DNA from: Kineosporia rhizophila
Lineage (GTDB): Bacteria > Actinomycetota > Actinomycetes > Actinomycetales > Kineosporiaceae
DNA: 64,000 nucleotides
Direction: 5' to 3'
NCBI RefSeq assembly: GCF_021277265.1
Contig: NZ_JAJSOH010000006.1
Coordinates: 186,001-250,000 of the forward strand
How positions within the stretch are numbered: the first letter of the stretch is position 1; each line of letters begins with the position of its first letter. The position numbers and the translations under genes were made by a program. The notes beneath the pieces were generated by a model. That model was not told the origin of the DNA, ran no database searches, and saw nothing but the letters and a program-made list of their open reading frames with translations. Below are positions 36,698 to 45,252 of the stretch, one piece after another.

Positions 36698-37094
36698 CCA
36701 GCATCAGCCGGCTGTCCAGCCAGTCCTCCAGCCGGGTGGGCTGGCTGATCGTGCCCGGGTTGTGCGGCTGGTTGAGGTCGGCGACGATCTCGGCCAGGAC
36801 CGCCCGTCGTTCGACGGGGTCGGTCACCGGGCTCGCCGTAGCCGGAAGGTCTTCCTGCACACCGTGTTTCAGGTGGAAGGTGAAATGCGGTTCGGCCAGC
36901 AAATTGGCGTACCAGCTGACCGGCCGGCCCGACGACCCGCTGCACAGGTAGACCCGGCCGGCGCAGCGGTAGAAGAAGATCTCGATCCGTCGCGGCCGCC
37001 CGGTGCGGCGCCCGACGGTGGTGATGTCCACGATTCGCTCGTAAGTGCCTGCGGCGGGGGTGATCTCCAGCGCCGCCCGGACGGCCGGGCCCAT
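36684..37094 (-). CDS. Deazaflavin (F420)-dependent nitroreductase family protein
   Basis: 136 residues of the split beta-barrel DUF385/Ddn family: 'TTVGRRTGRPRRIEIFFYR' then 'GRVYLCSGSSGRPVSWYANLLAEPHFTFHL' (key: TGRPRRIE and WYANLLAEP) are the F420-binding and barrel signatures. Members reduce quinones, nitro-compounds or enones with F420H2. It lies 3 bp after the SDR stop codon and forms an operon with it. Confidence 0.88.
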   Translation of the reverse strand: MGPAVRAALEITPAAGTYERIVDITTVGRRTGRPRRIEIFFYRCAGRVYLCSGSSGRPVSWYANLLAEPHFTFHLKHGVQEDLPATASPVTDPVERRAVLAEIVADLNQPHNPGTISQPTRLEDWLDSRLMLVTFG

Positions 37095-37097
37095 GTC

Positions 37098-37877
37098 TCA
37101 GGCCGCTTCGTGCTTGAGGGCCGGGCCGAGCAGCAGCCCGCCGTCGGCCACGAACTCCGAGCCGGTGACGAACGACGCCTCGTCCGAGGCCAGGAAGAGC
37201 AGCAGGCCGGTGATGTCCTGCGGGGTGCCCAGACGCGGCACGGCGTAGGGCTCGGGCGAGTAGAAGTCGGCGATCGGGGCGTCGGCGCCCGCGGCCGGCT
37301 CGGTGATGAACGGGGTGGCGATGACGCCCGGGTGGATGGCGTTCACCCGGATGTTGTCGCGCCCCAGCTCCAGGGCTGCCGTCTTGGTCAGCCCCCGCAC
37401 CGCCCACTTGCTGGCCACGTAGGGCGCGTAGAAGGCGGTGCCGCCGACCCCGGAGGTGGAGGCGATGTTCACGACCACGCCGCCCCCGCCCCGGCGCAGC
37501 GACGGCGCGGCCGCCTTGATGCCCAGGAACGTGCCGGTCAGGTTGATCTGCAGGATCCGCTCCCAGGTGGCGCGGTCGGTGGCCTCGATCGGGGCGGCCG
37601 GGTTCTGCACGCCGGCGTTGTTCACCAGGATGCTCAGCGGGCCGGCCCGCCGTTCGGTCTCGGCGATCGCGGCCTGCCACGACTGCTCGTCGGTCACGTC
37701 CAGCCGGACCGCGAAGGCCCGCTCGCCCAGCTCGGCGGCCAGCGCCTCGCCCCGTTCGCCGGCGATGTCGCCGATCGCGACGGTGGCGCCCTCGGCGTGG
37801 AAGGCCCGGACGTGGTTGCTGCCCTGGCCGCCGGTCCCACCGGTGACCAGCACGATGTGGTTGTCGAAGCGTCCCAT
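37098..37877 (-). CDS. Short-chain dehydrogenase/reductase
   Basis: 259 residues from ATG 37877, which has GGAGG 7 nt upstream. Classical SDR: TGGTGGQG cofactor loop, NNAG, catalytic Ser in 'NIASTSG' and YxxxK in 'YVASK'; 'GDIAGERG' after strand beta-2 has an Asp, favouring NAD. The C-terminal 'FVTGSEFVADGG' is typical of the family. The substrate is unknown. It is the first gene of an SDR-nitroreductase operon, divergent from a TetR gene with two matching operators in the gap. Confidence 0.92.
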   Translation of the reverse strand: MGRFDNHIVLVTGGTGGQGSNHVRAFHAEGATVAIGDIAGERGEALAAELGERAFAVRLDVTDEQSWQAAIAETERRAGPLSILVNNAGVQNPAAPIEATDRATWERILQINLTGTFLGIKAAAPSLRRGGGGVVVNIASTSGVGGTAFYAPYVASKWAVRGLTKTAALELGRDNIRVNAIHPGVIATPFITEPAAGADAPIADFYSPEPYAVPRLGTPQDITGLLLFLASDEASFVTGSEFVADGGLLLGPALKHEAA

Positions 37878-37894
37878 GGTGTCCTCCTGACGAT

Positions 37895-37914
37895 GGTGAG
37901 TCGAGTGACTCGCC
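37895..37914. promoter_or_regulatory. TetR operator copy 1 (next to the SDR gene)
   Basis: GGTGAGTCGAGTGACTCGCC, one base from symmetric outside the 2-nt centre, 17 bp upstream of the SDR start. It matches the second copy at 37941-37964 in 18 of 20 positions. Confidence 0.85.
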
Positions 37915-37940
37915 TCGGGGAAGAAGGTACGGGCCGGGTA

Positions 37941-37964
37941 GAGGTGAGTCAAGTGACTCACCTC
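37941..37964. promoter_or_regulatory. TetR operator copy 2 (next to the TetR gene)
   Basis: A perfect dyad with arms GAGGTGAGTCA and TGACTCACCTC around a central AG, 14 bp before the TetR GTG. Its centre is 48 bp from that of copy 1, so two repressor dimers can cover both divergent promoters. Confidence 0.88.
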
Positions 37965-37978
37965 GCTAGGCTGGGCCG

Positions 37979-38599
37979 GTGACCACCGAACCCTCCGCCT
38001 ACCACCAGCGGGTCGCCGGGCAGAAACGCGAGGCCATCCTGCAGGCGGCCACCCAGCTCTTCCTCCAGGCGGGCTACGACCGCACCTCGCTGGCCCGGAT
38101 CGCCGAGGCGGCCGGGGTGTCCAAGGCGACGTTGTTCAAGCAGTTCCCCACCAAGGCGGCGCTTTTCGAGGCCATCGTCGCCGCGTCGTGGGACACGGAC
38201 GGGGACGAGCCCGCACCGCCGCCGGCCGGTGACCTGGACGCCGGCCTCACCCTCATCGGGCGGCGCTACGTGGCGCTGCTGACCCGTCCGGGCATGGCCG
38301 ACCTGTTCCGCATCGTCATCGCGGAACTGCCGCGCTTCCCCGAACTCGGCGAGACCCAGTTCAGCCTGGGCAAAATGCCCTACTTCACCTCGGTCCGCGC
38401 CTATCTGGAGGCCGAGCGGGAGGCCGGCACGGTGCTGCTGGACGACGCGGAGCTGGCCGCCACCCAGTTCCTGGGCATGATCTCCAACTACGTGTTCTGG
38501 CCGCGCCTCCTCCTCGGCCACTGGGCCCCCGAAGAACAGGCCATGGACCAGGTCGTGCTGGAGGCGGTGCAGATGATGCGGGCCCGGTACTCACGCTGA
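37979..38599 (+). CDS. TetR/AcrR family repressor
   Basis: 206 residues from GTG 37979. The N-terminal helix-turn-helix 'AILQAATQLFLQAGYDRTSLARIAEAAGVSKATLFKQFPTKAALFEAI' (key: GYDRTSLARIA and SKATLFKQF) and an AefR-like C-terminal domain ('LLTRPGMADLFRIVIAELPRFPEL') are clear. It is divergent from the SDR-nitroreductase operon and very probably represses it through the two operators in the 101-bp gap. Confidence 0.92.
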   Translation: MTTEPSAYHQRVAGQKREAILQAATQLFLQAGYDRTSLARIAEAAGVSKATLFKQFPTKAALFEAIVAASWDTDGDEPAPPPAGDLDAGLTLIGRRYVALLTRPGMADLFRIVIAELPRFPELGETQFSLGKMPYFTSVRAYLEAEREAGTVLLDDAELAATQFLGMISNYVFWPRLLLGHWAPEEQAMDQVVLEAVQMMRARYSR

Positions 38600-38630
38600 C
38601 CGGGCCTGCCTGCCTCTGCTTCAGGCGGCT

Positions 38631-39059
38631 TCAGGCGCGCCGGGTGAAGTGCAGTCGCATCCAGAGCCGGCGCTCGTCGTCCGGGCCCGGCGCGGTCCAC
38701 TCGGCCTGCATCGAGGCGCCGTCGCCGGCCACGGTCAGGGTGGCTTCGGCGTCACCGGCCACGAACGTCCACACCCCGTCGTGCACGGTGGCGGTGGCGT
38801 CCTCGGCGCCACCTTGGTCGTCGTAGGCCCGGGTGGGGAAGACACCGCGTTCGGGGTCGAAGGGCTCGAAGACCTCCAGGGCGCGGGTGTGGGTGCCACC
38901 GACCATCACGTCGACGTGGTGCACCACAGTGGGGCCGAGCCACTCGTAGACGTCGCTGCCCTCGAGCTCGGACTCCACGGTGCGGCCGTCCTCGGCGAAG
39001 ATCTCGCCCCGGGTGCGCCATTCACCGATCAGCGGGTGCATGGTCGGGTTCTCGGTCAA
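38631..39059 (-). CDS. DUF1579-like beta-barrel protein
   Basis: 142 residues from TTG 39059 (GGAG 8 nt upstream); ATG 39041 is an alternative without a ribosome site. 'HPLIGEWRTRGEI' at the start and a series of beta strands through 'WTAPGPDDERRLWMRLHFTRR' fit the DUF1579 lipocalin-like small barrel. No catalytic motif is recognised. It starts 23 bp after the ThDP-enzyme stop, so it is probably the last gene of the EamA-cyclase-ThDP operon. It is convergent with the TetR gene (31-bp gap). Confidence 0.7.
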   Translation of the reverse strand: MTENPTMHPLIGEWRTRGEIFAEDGRTVESELEGSDVYEWLGPTVVHHVDVMVGGTHTRALEVFEPFDPERGVFPTRAYDDQGGAEDATATVHDGVWTFVAGDAEATLTVAGDGASMQAEWTAPGPDDERRLWMRLHFTRRA

Positions 39060-39082
39060 GACGATTACTCCAGTCGAAAGGC

Positions 39083-40738
39083 TCAGTGTCCGCGGAAGGC
39101 CTCGGCCAGCCACCAGGCGCCGCCGTCGTCGGCGATCTTCGCGTCGATCACCAGCACCCCCTGAGGGGTGCTCAGCCAGTCCTTGACCTCGGCGAGGTCG
39201 TCCAGGCTGCGCACGGTCACCCCCTTGGCCCCGAATCCGGTTGCCATCGCGGCCAGGTCGGTGTCGGGGAAGGTCACGGCGCCGAGGTCTGCGTCCGGGC
39301 CGAAGTGGTGCACCTCGGCGCCGTAGGCGGCGTCGTCGTAAATCACCACCACGAGGGGAATCCCGAGGCGGACGGCGGTCTCCAGCTCGGAGATGCCCAT
39401 CAGGAAGCCGCCGTCCCCGGTGGCGACCACGGCCAGGCGGGACGGCTGGGCCAGGGCCGCACCGAGGCCGCTGGCCAGCCCCAGGCCCACCGACTGGAAG
39501 GCCTGGGTGAAGCAGAAGCCTTTCTCGTCGGGCACTCTCAGGTAGGCGGCGGGGTAGCCCATGAAGTTGCCCGAGTCGATGGAGACCATCCGCTCGGTGG
39601 GCAGCAGGTCGTCCAGGGCCGCACTGAGCACCCGGGGGTCGATCCGGGTGTCGCTGGAGAGGTCGGGGGTGGGGGTGTCGTTCCACCACCGGCTCTGGGC
39701 CAGTTTTTGCGAAACTGTGGACGTCCGATAGCCCGGTTTGGTGGTCGGGAGCGCCTCGCTCACGTCGCGCGCGGTGGCGGCGCAGTCGCCGAGTACGCCC
39801 AGGCTGATCGGGCGGTGCGCCCCCAGAGCGGAGTGGTCGTCGTCGACCTGGACCACGACGGCGTCCTCGCCGATCAGGGAGCCGTGACGCATCGTCCACA
39901 TGTTCAGCGCGCAACCCCAGCCCACGATCAGGTCGGCGCCCTCGATCAGGTCGGCGGTGAGCGGGGTGGAGAAGCCGCCGGAGATGCCGAGGTCGAACTC
40001 GTCGTGGCGGAACAGGCCGTTGGCCACGGCCGAGGTGGCGAGCAGGGCGCCGGAACGGGCGGCCAGGGAAGATATTTCGAGCCCGGCCGAGCGGGCGCCG
40101 CGGCCGGCGACGAAGACCGGACGCTGGGCCGAGGCCAGCAGGGCGGCCAGCGCGGCGACGGCTTCCTGGGCCGGGCGCACCGGGAACGGCGGCACAGACG
40201 GAAGGGGCTCAGGCTGAGCTGGGTCGCTGAGGCGTTGGTACGGGGGAGCGGGCTGGGCCTGCACGTCGAGGGGCAGGCTGAGTACCACGGTGCGGCGGCC
40301 CTCGACGGCGGTGCGGTAGGCCCGGGTGACGTCGGCGACCGCGCTGGCCGCCGAATGCACCCGCTCGGCCACCGCTCCCACGCTGACGGCCAAGGCGTCC
40401 TGATCGATGCGGAAGTTCGAGCGCACCGCCGATCCCGCGGTGTCGGCGGCCAGCACGATGAGCGGCGTGCGGCTCTTGGCCGCCTCGCCGATCCCGGTGA
40501 TCGCGTTGGTCAGCCCACATCCCTGATGCACCGACAGAACCGCCGGCCGCCCCGAAAGGCGCGCGTACCCGTCCGCCATCGACGCCGCCCCGCCCTCGTG
40601 ACGGGCCGCCACGAACCCGACCCCACGCGTCCTCAAACCATTGGTGATCTGGAAGTTCCCGCTGCCGACCACCCCGAAGGCGTGGCCGACGCCGAGGTCC
40701 GCGAGGACCTCGGCGATCAGCTCAGCTACTGAGTCCAT
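39083..40738 (-). CDS. Thiamine-diphosphate-dependent enzyme (acetolactate synthase/benzoylformate decarboxylase-like)
   Basis: 551 residues from the ATG at 40738 that shares its A with the upstream stop (TGATG). Three-domain ThDP fold: catalytic Glu in 'AARHEGGAASMADGYARLSG', a central domain ('RPVFVAGRGARSAG'), and the cofactor motif starting GDGGFLMG with 'IYDDAAYG' where most relatives have NN. 'FTQAFQSVGLGLASGLGAALA' precedes it. It could decarboxylate a 2-keto acid or form an acyloin; the exact reaction is unknown. It is third in an overlapping operon after EamA and cyclase genes, which suggests catabolism of one compound. Confidence 0.88.
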   Translation of the reverse strand: MDSVAELIAEVLADLGVGHAFGVVGSGNFQITNGLRTRGVGFVAARHEGGAASMADGYARLSGRPAVLSVHQGCGLTNAITGIGEAAKSRTPLIVLAADTAGSAVRSNFRIDQDALAVSVGAVAERVHSAASAVADVTRAYRTAVEGRRTVVLSLPLDVQAQPAPPYQRLSDPAQPEPLPSVPPFPVRPAQEAVAALAALLASAQRPVFVAGRGARSAGLEISSLAARSGALLATSAVANGLFRHDEFDLGISGGFSTPLTADLIEGADLIVGWGCALNMWTMRHGSLIGEDAVVVQVDDDHSALGAHRPISLGVLGDCAATARDVSEALPTTKPGYRTSTVSQKLAQSRWWNDTPTPDLSSDTRIDPRVLSAALDDLLPTERMVSIDSGNFMGYPAAYLRVPDEKGFCFTQAFQSVGLGLASGLGAALAQPSRLAVVATGDGGFLMGISELETAVRLGIPLVVVIYDDAAYGAEVHHFGPDADLGAVTFPDTDLAAMATGFGAKGVTVRSLDDLAEVKDWLSTPQGVLVIDAKIADDGGAWWLAEAFRGH

Positions 40739-41508
40739 CACTTCGGAACGATGGCGAAAGCGCGTGCCGGAGAACCGGTACCACCGACGATCGGCAGGGG
40801 TGCCACCACCAGCAGGGCACCGGTGCGGGGCAGGCGGTCGAGGTTCTGCAACTGGGTCAGGCCGTACTTGTCGGCGCCGAGCAGGTGGTAGTGCACCGGG
40901 AAGGCAGGCTCCATACCCCCGGCCTGGCCGGCGTCGATGCCCACCGTCTCCACCCCGAAGCCGGAGATGCTCGAGCGGGCCAGCCATTCGGCCCCGGCCA
41001 CCGAGACCCCGGGCCAGTGCGCGCCGCTCTCGTCGGCGTTGGCGAAGGCCGCCGGGTCGCCGCCGCGGCTGCTCCAGCCGGTGCGCAGCAGCAGCCAGGC
41101 GCCCTCGGGCAGCGGCCCGTGCTCGGCCACGTACGCGTCGAGGTGGGCGGGTTCGAGCAGGAAGTCCGCGTCGGCCTCGGCCTCGGCGGTGAAGTCGACG
41201 ACCACCACCGGGCCGATCAGCCGGGCCGGGGCGATCTGGTCGACCGACTTGCCGTCGCGGCCGCTGGCCCAGTGCACCGGGGCGTCCAGGTGGGTGCCGG
41301 TGTGCTCACCGGTGTGGATGTTGTTCCAGCCCCAGAACGGCCCGTCGTCGTCGAAGTCGCTGACCTTCTCCAGCGACAGCGGGATGGTGTTCGCGAACGG
41401 CGGCGGCAACTGCAGGATCGGCGTCTGCGGCGACAGCGGCGCGGTGACGTCGATGATCTCGACCTCGCCCGAGGACAGAGCGGCCAGCAGGCCGGCGATG
41501 GCAGTCAT
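40738..41508 (-). CDS. Cyclase family protein (kynurenine formamidase-like)
   Basis: 256 residues with the metal-binding signature HTGTHLDAPVHW, the core of the cyclase/formamidase family, and 'VETVGIDAGQAGGMEPAFPVHYHLLG' at the second half of the active site. These metal-dependent hydrolases open amide or lactone bonds (for example N-formylkynurenine). Its stop shares one base with the ThDP-enzyme start, and its own start overlaps the EamA gene by 4 nt (ATGA), so all three are translationally coupled. Confidence 0.88.
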   Translation of the reverse strand: MTAIAGLLAALSSGEVEIIDVTAPLSPQTPILQLPPPFANTIPLSLEKVSDFDDDGPFWGWNNIHTGEHTGTHLDAPVHWASGRDGKSVDQIAPARLIGPVVVVDFTAEAEADADFLLEPAHLDAYVAEHGPLPEGAWLLLRTGWSSRGGDPAAFANADESGAHWPGVSVAGAEWLARSSISGFGVETVGIDAGQAGGMEPAFPVHYHLLGADKYGLTQLQNLDRLPRTGALLVVAPLPIVGGTGSPARAFAIVPK

Positions 41509-42425
41509 AGCGGGATCTTGGCCGCTGCCCCGGGCCCGGCCGGGGACGACGCGCCGGGATTACCGGGACGAACTGCGGCATCCCGCAGCAGGAACACCGC
41601 CGAGGCGCTGATCAGCAGCCCGAGCACGGTGAGCCCACGGATCGGCTGACCGAACATCGGCGCCGCCCACAGCGCGGTGGTGGCCGGGGTCAGGTAGAGC
41701 AGGGTGCTGGCCCGGCTCGCGCCGTCGCGCGAGGTGATCAGGTAGTACAGGCCGTAGCTGCCGATCCCCGCCGCGGTGCCCCAGGCCACGGCGGCCCAGA
41801 AGCCGGCGGTCATGGGCGGGGCCAGGTTGCCTGCGGCGGCGGTGTACACGGTGAAGAAGGCCGCGGAGATCAGGGCCTGCACGGCCAGCGTCTGCATCAG
41901 TGGCGGGGAGGGGCGGCGCTCCTGCAGCATCGTTCCGGCGGTGAGCGACAGCATGGCGGCGAGCGGCAGGACGAGTGCGGCGATGGTGACTCCGGCGCGC
42001 AGGTCCCCGACCGCCGTCAGCATCACTCCGCCGGTGCCCAGGGCGAGTCCGGCCAGGTGGCGGGGCCTGAGGCGGCGCGAGCTCAGGAAGATCACCAGCG
42101 CGGGCTGGAGCGAGGCGATCAGGGCCGAGGTGCCCGCGGGAACCCCGGCGGCCGCGGCCCAGTAGGTGCCGCCCAGATAGAGGCACTGGGAGAGCAGGGC
42201 CAGCACGCCCTGGTGGATCCGGCCGCGCCGGTCCAGATGCGCCAGGGCGGGCCGGAGCCAGGGCAGCAGAAGCACCGCCGTGGCCAGGAAGCGCCAGGCC
42301 AGGAGGGTGTCCGGGCCGGCGTGGCGGGCGCCGAGCTCGGCCCCGACGAATCCCGAACTCCACACCACGACCAAGGCGAGCCCGCGAACCTGGGGGCTCG
42401 CGATCGTCCATTGTCGGTTCGGCAT
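41505..42425 (-). CDS. EamA/DMT-family transporter
   Basis: About 306 residues with ten membrane helices in two EamA repeats ('LALVVVWSSGFVGAELGARHAGPDTLLAWRF' opens repeat 1; 'WGTAAGIGSYGLYYLITSRDGASRASTLLYLTPATTALWA' is in repeat 2; key: SSGFVG, RFLATA, TPATTALWA). Members export amino acids or metabolites. The start is uncertain: ATG 42425 has GAGGGG immediately before it, and GTG 42443 would suit a leaderless transcript from TATACC. It heads the operon EamA-cyclase-ThDP enzyme-DUF1579 and is divergent from a TetR gene. Confidence 0.85.
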   Translation of the reverse strand: MPNRQWTIASPQVRGLALVVVWSSGFVGAELGARHAGPDTLLAWRFLATAVLLLPWLRPALAHLDRRGRIHQGVLALLSQCLYLGGTYWAAAAGVPAGTSALIASLQPALVIFLSSRRLRPRHLAGLALGTGGVMLTAVGDLRAGVTIAALVLPLAAMLSLTAGTMLQERRPSPPLMQTLAVQALISAAFFTVYTAAAGNLAPPMTAGFWAAVAWGTAAGIGSYGLYYLITSRDGASRASTLLYLTPATTALWAAPMFGQPIRGLTVLGLLISASAVFLLRDAAVRPGNPGASSPAGPGAAAKIPL

Positions 42426-42485
42426 CCCCTCAGGTAACCACACCGGTCGGTATACTCGCAGTGCACCCGGACCGCGAGGAGACCG

Positions 42486-43085
42486 ATGATCACCGAGCTC
42501 GACGAGCGCACTCCCGAGCCCCTGCGGGCCGTGCTGCAGCCGCTACCGCCTCTGACCAGTGCCGGAACCCGTCTGCTGGAGGCCGCGGCGCAGCTGTTCT
42601 ACGAGCGTGGGGTGCGGGCGGTCGGTGTCGATCTGATCGCCGAGACCGCGGGCACCACCAAGAAGACGCTGTACGACCGGTTCGGCTCGAAAGACGCCCT
42701 GGTCGCGCTGTACCTGCGGCGACGCGCCCAGCGCTGGCGCGAGCACCTGCAGACCTTCCTCGACCGCTCGGCGCCGCGCGAGCAGCAGGTGCTGGCGGTG
42801 TTCGAGGCACTGGAGACGTGGCTGGGCACCCAACGTCGGGGGTGCGCCTTCGTGAACGCCTACGCCGAGCTGGGTGCCGACGAGCATCCCGCGGTGCCGG
42901 TGATCCGGGCGGAGAAGGCGTGGATGCGCGCCCTCTTCGACGACCTGACCGGCGATCCGGCGGTGGGCGGGCACGTGCATCTGGTGTACGAGGGCACTCT
43001 GGTGGTGCTGAATGCCGGTGGTGACGATGCGGCGCTGGACCAAGCGCGCCGAGCGGTCGGTGTCGCTTTGGCCGCAGGCACTTGA
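42486..43085 (+). CDS. TetR/AcrR family repressor
   Basis: 199 residues with ribosome site GAGGAGA. Helix-turn-helix 'LLEAAAQLFYERGVRAVGVDLIAETAGTTKKTLYDRFGSKDALVALYL' (key: GVRAVGVDLIA and TKKTLYDRFGSK), then a ligand domain with 'RRGCAFVNAYAELG'. It is divergent from the EamA operon; the gap around 42435-42455 carries ACCGGTCGGTATAC, a likely but imperfect operator. Repression of the transporter operon is the obvious inference. Confidence 0.9.
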   Translation: MITELDERTPEPLRAVLQPLPPLTSAGTRLLEAAAQLFYERGVRAVGVDLIAETAGTTKKTLYDRFGSKDALVALYLRRRAQRWREHLQTFLDRSAPREQQVLAVFEALETWLGTQRRGCAFVNAYAELGADEHPAVPVIRAEKAWMRALFDDLTGDPAVGGHVHLVYEGTLVVLNAGGDDAALDQARRAVGVALAAGT

Positions 43086-43136
43086 GGGATACCGTGACTG
43101 AGCCAAACGGGGGACTCGCCGGGGAGATGCCCAGTC

Positions 43137-44093
43137 GTGACGCCAACGCAACTGCGCGCCTTCACCGCCATCGTCCGGCTGGGCTCGGTGAAGAAGGCGG
43201 CCGCCGATCTCGGGGTGAGTGAGGCCGCCGTGTCCGCGCACGTCGGCCAGCTGCGCCGGGAGCTGGGTGACCGGCTGTTCACCCCGACCGCGGCCGGTCT
43301 GGCCTTCACTCCCGGCGGACTCCGTCTCGCCAGTCGCTCGGCCGAACTGCTCGGCCTGCAGGACCGCACCGTGCTCGAGGTCAGCCGGGCCGGCCGGGGG
43401 CGGCGGTTCCTGCGGGTGGCGGCCTCCAGCCTGTTCGCCGAGTACGCGGCGCCGGGCCTGCTGGAACTCTTCGCCGGGCGGGCCAAGGACCTGGACGTCG
43501 AGCTCGGCGTGTGCAGCCCCCACGAGTTCGGCGAGATGCTGCTGACCCGCGCCGCCGACGTGGCCATCGGCCCGCAGCCGCCGGCGCTGGACGAGGCGAT
43601 CTGCCGTCAGCCGTTCCTGAACTTCCAGGTCGCCGTGGTGGTCGGTGCGCAGCACCCGCTCGGCGAACTGCGGCCCGGCCCGGGCCGGTTGCGCGAGCAG
43701 ACCTGGCTGCTCGGCCCTTCGGCGATCGGCGCCATCGGCGTGGTCCCGGGGCTGCTGCGGCGCTTACGGGTGCCGGAACAGCAGCAGCAGATCTTCCAGA
43801 GTCACGCCGCCGCGTTGGAAGAGGTGAAGCGGGGCAAGGGCGTGACGCTGGCGCCGGCCTTCGCGGTCGGCCAGGACATCGCCCGGGGAGATCTGGTGCG
43901 CCTCGGCCCGCCGGTCACCCCCGGCAACGGCACCTGGGCGGCGATGTCGCTGACCGGCGCGGGTTCGGTGCCGGAGGCGGCCGAGCTGACCCGGTTCGTG
44001 AGCACCCCCCGCGCGGCCCAGGCGATGCTGCGCGGGACCGGGGTCACGGCCGGGCGCTTCCGGCCCTCGATCCATGTGACCCTCTGGAGCTGA
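43137..44093 (+). CDS. LysR-type regulator next to the CO dehydrogenase cluster
   Basis: 318 residues from a GTG start. Winged helix 'QLRAFTAIVRLGSVKKAAADLGVSEAAVSAHVGQLRRELGDRLF' (key: GSVKKAAADLGVSEAAVS) and a full periplasmic-binding-type effector domain ('LRVAASSLFAEYAAPGLLELFAGRAKDLDVEL'). It is convergent with coxE and overlaps it by 50 bp. LysR genes often flank form I cox clusters, so control of the cox promoter at about 51.5 kb in trans is plausible, but it is 7 kb from that promoter and other targets are possible. Confidence 0.88.
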   Translation: MTPTQLRAFTAIVRLGSVKKAAADLGVSEAAVSAHVGQLRRELGDRLFTPTAAGLAFTPGGLRLASRSAELLGLQDRTVLEVSRAGRGRRFLRVAASSLFAEYAAPGLLELFAGRAKDLDVELGVCSPHEFGEMLLTRAADVAIGPQPPALDEAICRQPFLNFQVAVVVGAQHPLGELRPGPGRLREQTWLLGPSAIGAIGVVPGLLRRLRVPEQQQQIFQSHAAALEEVKRGKGVTLAPAFAVGQDIARGDLVRLGPPVTPGNGTWAAMSLTGAGSVPEAAELTRFVSTPRAAQAMLRGTGVTAGRFRPSIHVTLWS

Positions 44094-45252
44094 TCTGCGG
44101 GATCTCGGTAAGCACCCGGGCCAGCGAGGCGAACGAACCGGCCGGCAGCAGAGCATGGCAGTGCGGCAGGGCAGCGGCCATGGTGGCCACCTTGGGCTCG
44201 AAACCCGTTGCCTCAGCGCGGGGATTGATCCAGATCACCCGATGCGCACGCCGTCGCAGCCGGGCCATCACGGCGCTCATCTGCTGCGCAGGATCGCTGT
44301 CCCAGCCGTCGCTGGCCAGGAGCACCACGGCCCCGCGCAGCAGCCCGCCGTGATGAGAACCGAGCAGAGCCTGCAGATTCGCTGTGATCCGGGTGCCGCC
44401 GAAGCGGTCGGTCACGGTGGTCTCGGCCCGCGACCAGGCGTCGGTGACAGACCCCTGTTTGAGGACGTTCGTGAGCCGGGTGAGTGAGGTGGCGAAGGCG
44501 AACGCTTCGGCGTCGGTTCGCAGAACGAGGGCCCGCATCAGGTGCAGATAGGCCACCGAGGGGGCCTGCATGGAACCGCTGACATCGCACAGCATCACCA
44601 CCCGCCGGGGCTTGGTCCGCGGCTTCACGCGCACCAGTTCCACCGGTTCCCAGGCTGTGCGGCGGGCCCGGATCATGGTGTGGCGCAGCGTGATCTGCCG
44701 TCCGTCCGGTCGTGGGGACACGCGGCGGGAACGGCGGGTCGGCCACTGGGCGATCGTGTTCTCCAGCCAGGCGCCGAGCTGGCGCAGGTCGTTCTCGCTG
44801 AGTTGTTCGAACGGCTGGGTGGCGCGCTCGGCGAGGTGGCTGGGCAGCCGATGCGGTATCTGGAGCGGGCTTTCGGAGTCCTCGGCCTCGGCCACCACCG
44901 GAGGCAGGGTGGCCCAGGGCAACCCGGAGTCGGTCTCGGAACCTGAGGTCTCCGGCGAGCTCGGCACGGCCTGGTTGGTGCCCGAGGCGGAGCGCCGGGC
45001 CGGGGGAGTCACGGGCAGGACGGCGTCGTCGAAGACGGCCGCGAACACCCGGTCGAACACGGCCAGGTCGTCGTGCCGGCGGATCAGGGTGGTCCGGGTC
45101 GTCCAGTACAGGTGTGAACGCGAAAGGGGCGGTGCGAGAACCAGGGCGCGACCCGCGTCCTCAATTGCGGTCATCCCGACCGAGGCGCCCGCGGAACGCA
45201 ACCGGGTGGCCAGCGAGACCACGAAGGCGGCGGTGTCGACGCCGCGCAGCAT
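44044..45252 (-). CDS. coxE: CoxE-like VWA domain protein (CO dehydrogenase maturation)
   Basis: 402 residues. The C-terminal half is a VWA domain with MIDAS motif 'LCDVSGSMQ' (DxSxS) and the later Thr/Asp positions ('TVTDRFGGTRI', 'VLLASDGWD'). The N-terminal half is the helical DUF1636/CoxE part, followed by a low-complexity linker (about 85-120). In Oligotropha CoxE, with CoxF, is reported to act in copper loading of the Cu-S-Mo site of CO dehydrogenase. Last gene of the cox operon; it starts directly after the coxG stop, and its 3' end overlaps the LysR gene by 50 bp. Confidence 0.9.
   Translation of the reverse strand: MLRGVDTAAFVVSLATRLRSAGASVGMTAIEDAGRALVLAPPLSRSHLYWTTRTTLIRRHDDLAVFDRVFAAVFDDAVLPVTPPARRSASGTNQAVPSSPETSGSETDSGLPWATLPPVVAEAEDSESPLQIPHRLPSHLAERATQPFEQLSENDLRQLGAWLENTIAQWPTRRSRRVSPRPDGRQITLRHTMIRARRTAWEPVELVRVKPRTKPRRVVMLCDVSGSMQAPSVAYLHLMRALVLRTDAEAFAFATSLTRLTNVLKQGSVTDAWSRAETTVTDRFGGTRITANLQALLGSHHGGLLRGAVVLLASDGWDSDPAQQMSAVMARLRRRAHRVIWINPRAEATGFEPKVATMAAALPHCHALLPAGSFASLARVLTEIPQISSRGSHGSRAGSARP

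Noticed and set aside
39060..39914. Long N-terminal part of the frame leading into the DUF1579-like gene
   Set aside because: It is out of frame with, but overlaps, the ThDP-enzyme gene. Only the part after TTG 39059 has family-like sequence and a ribosome site.
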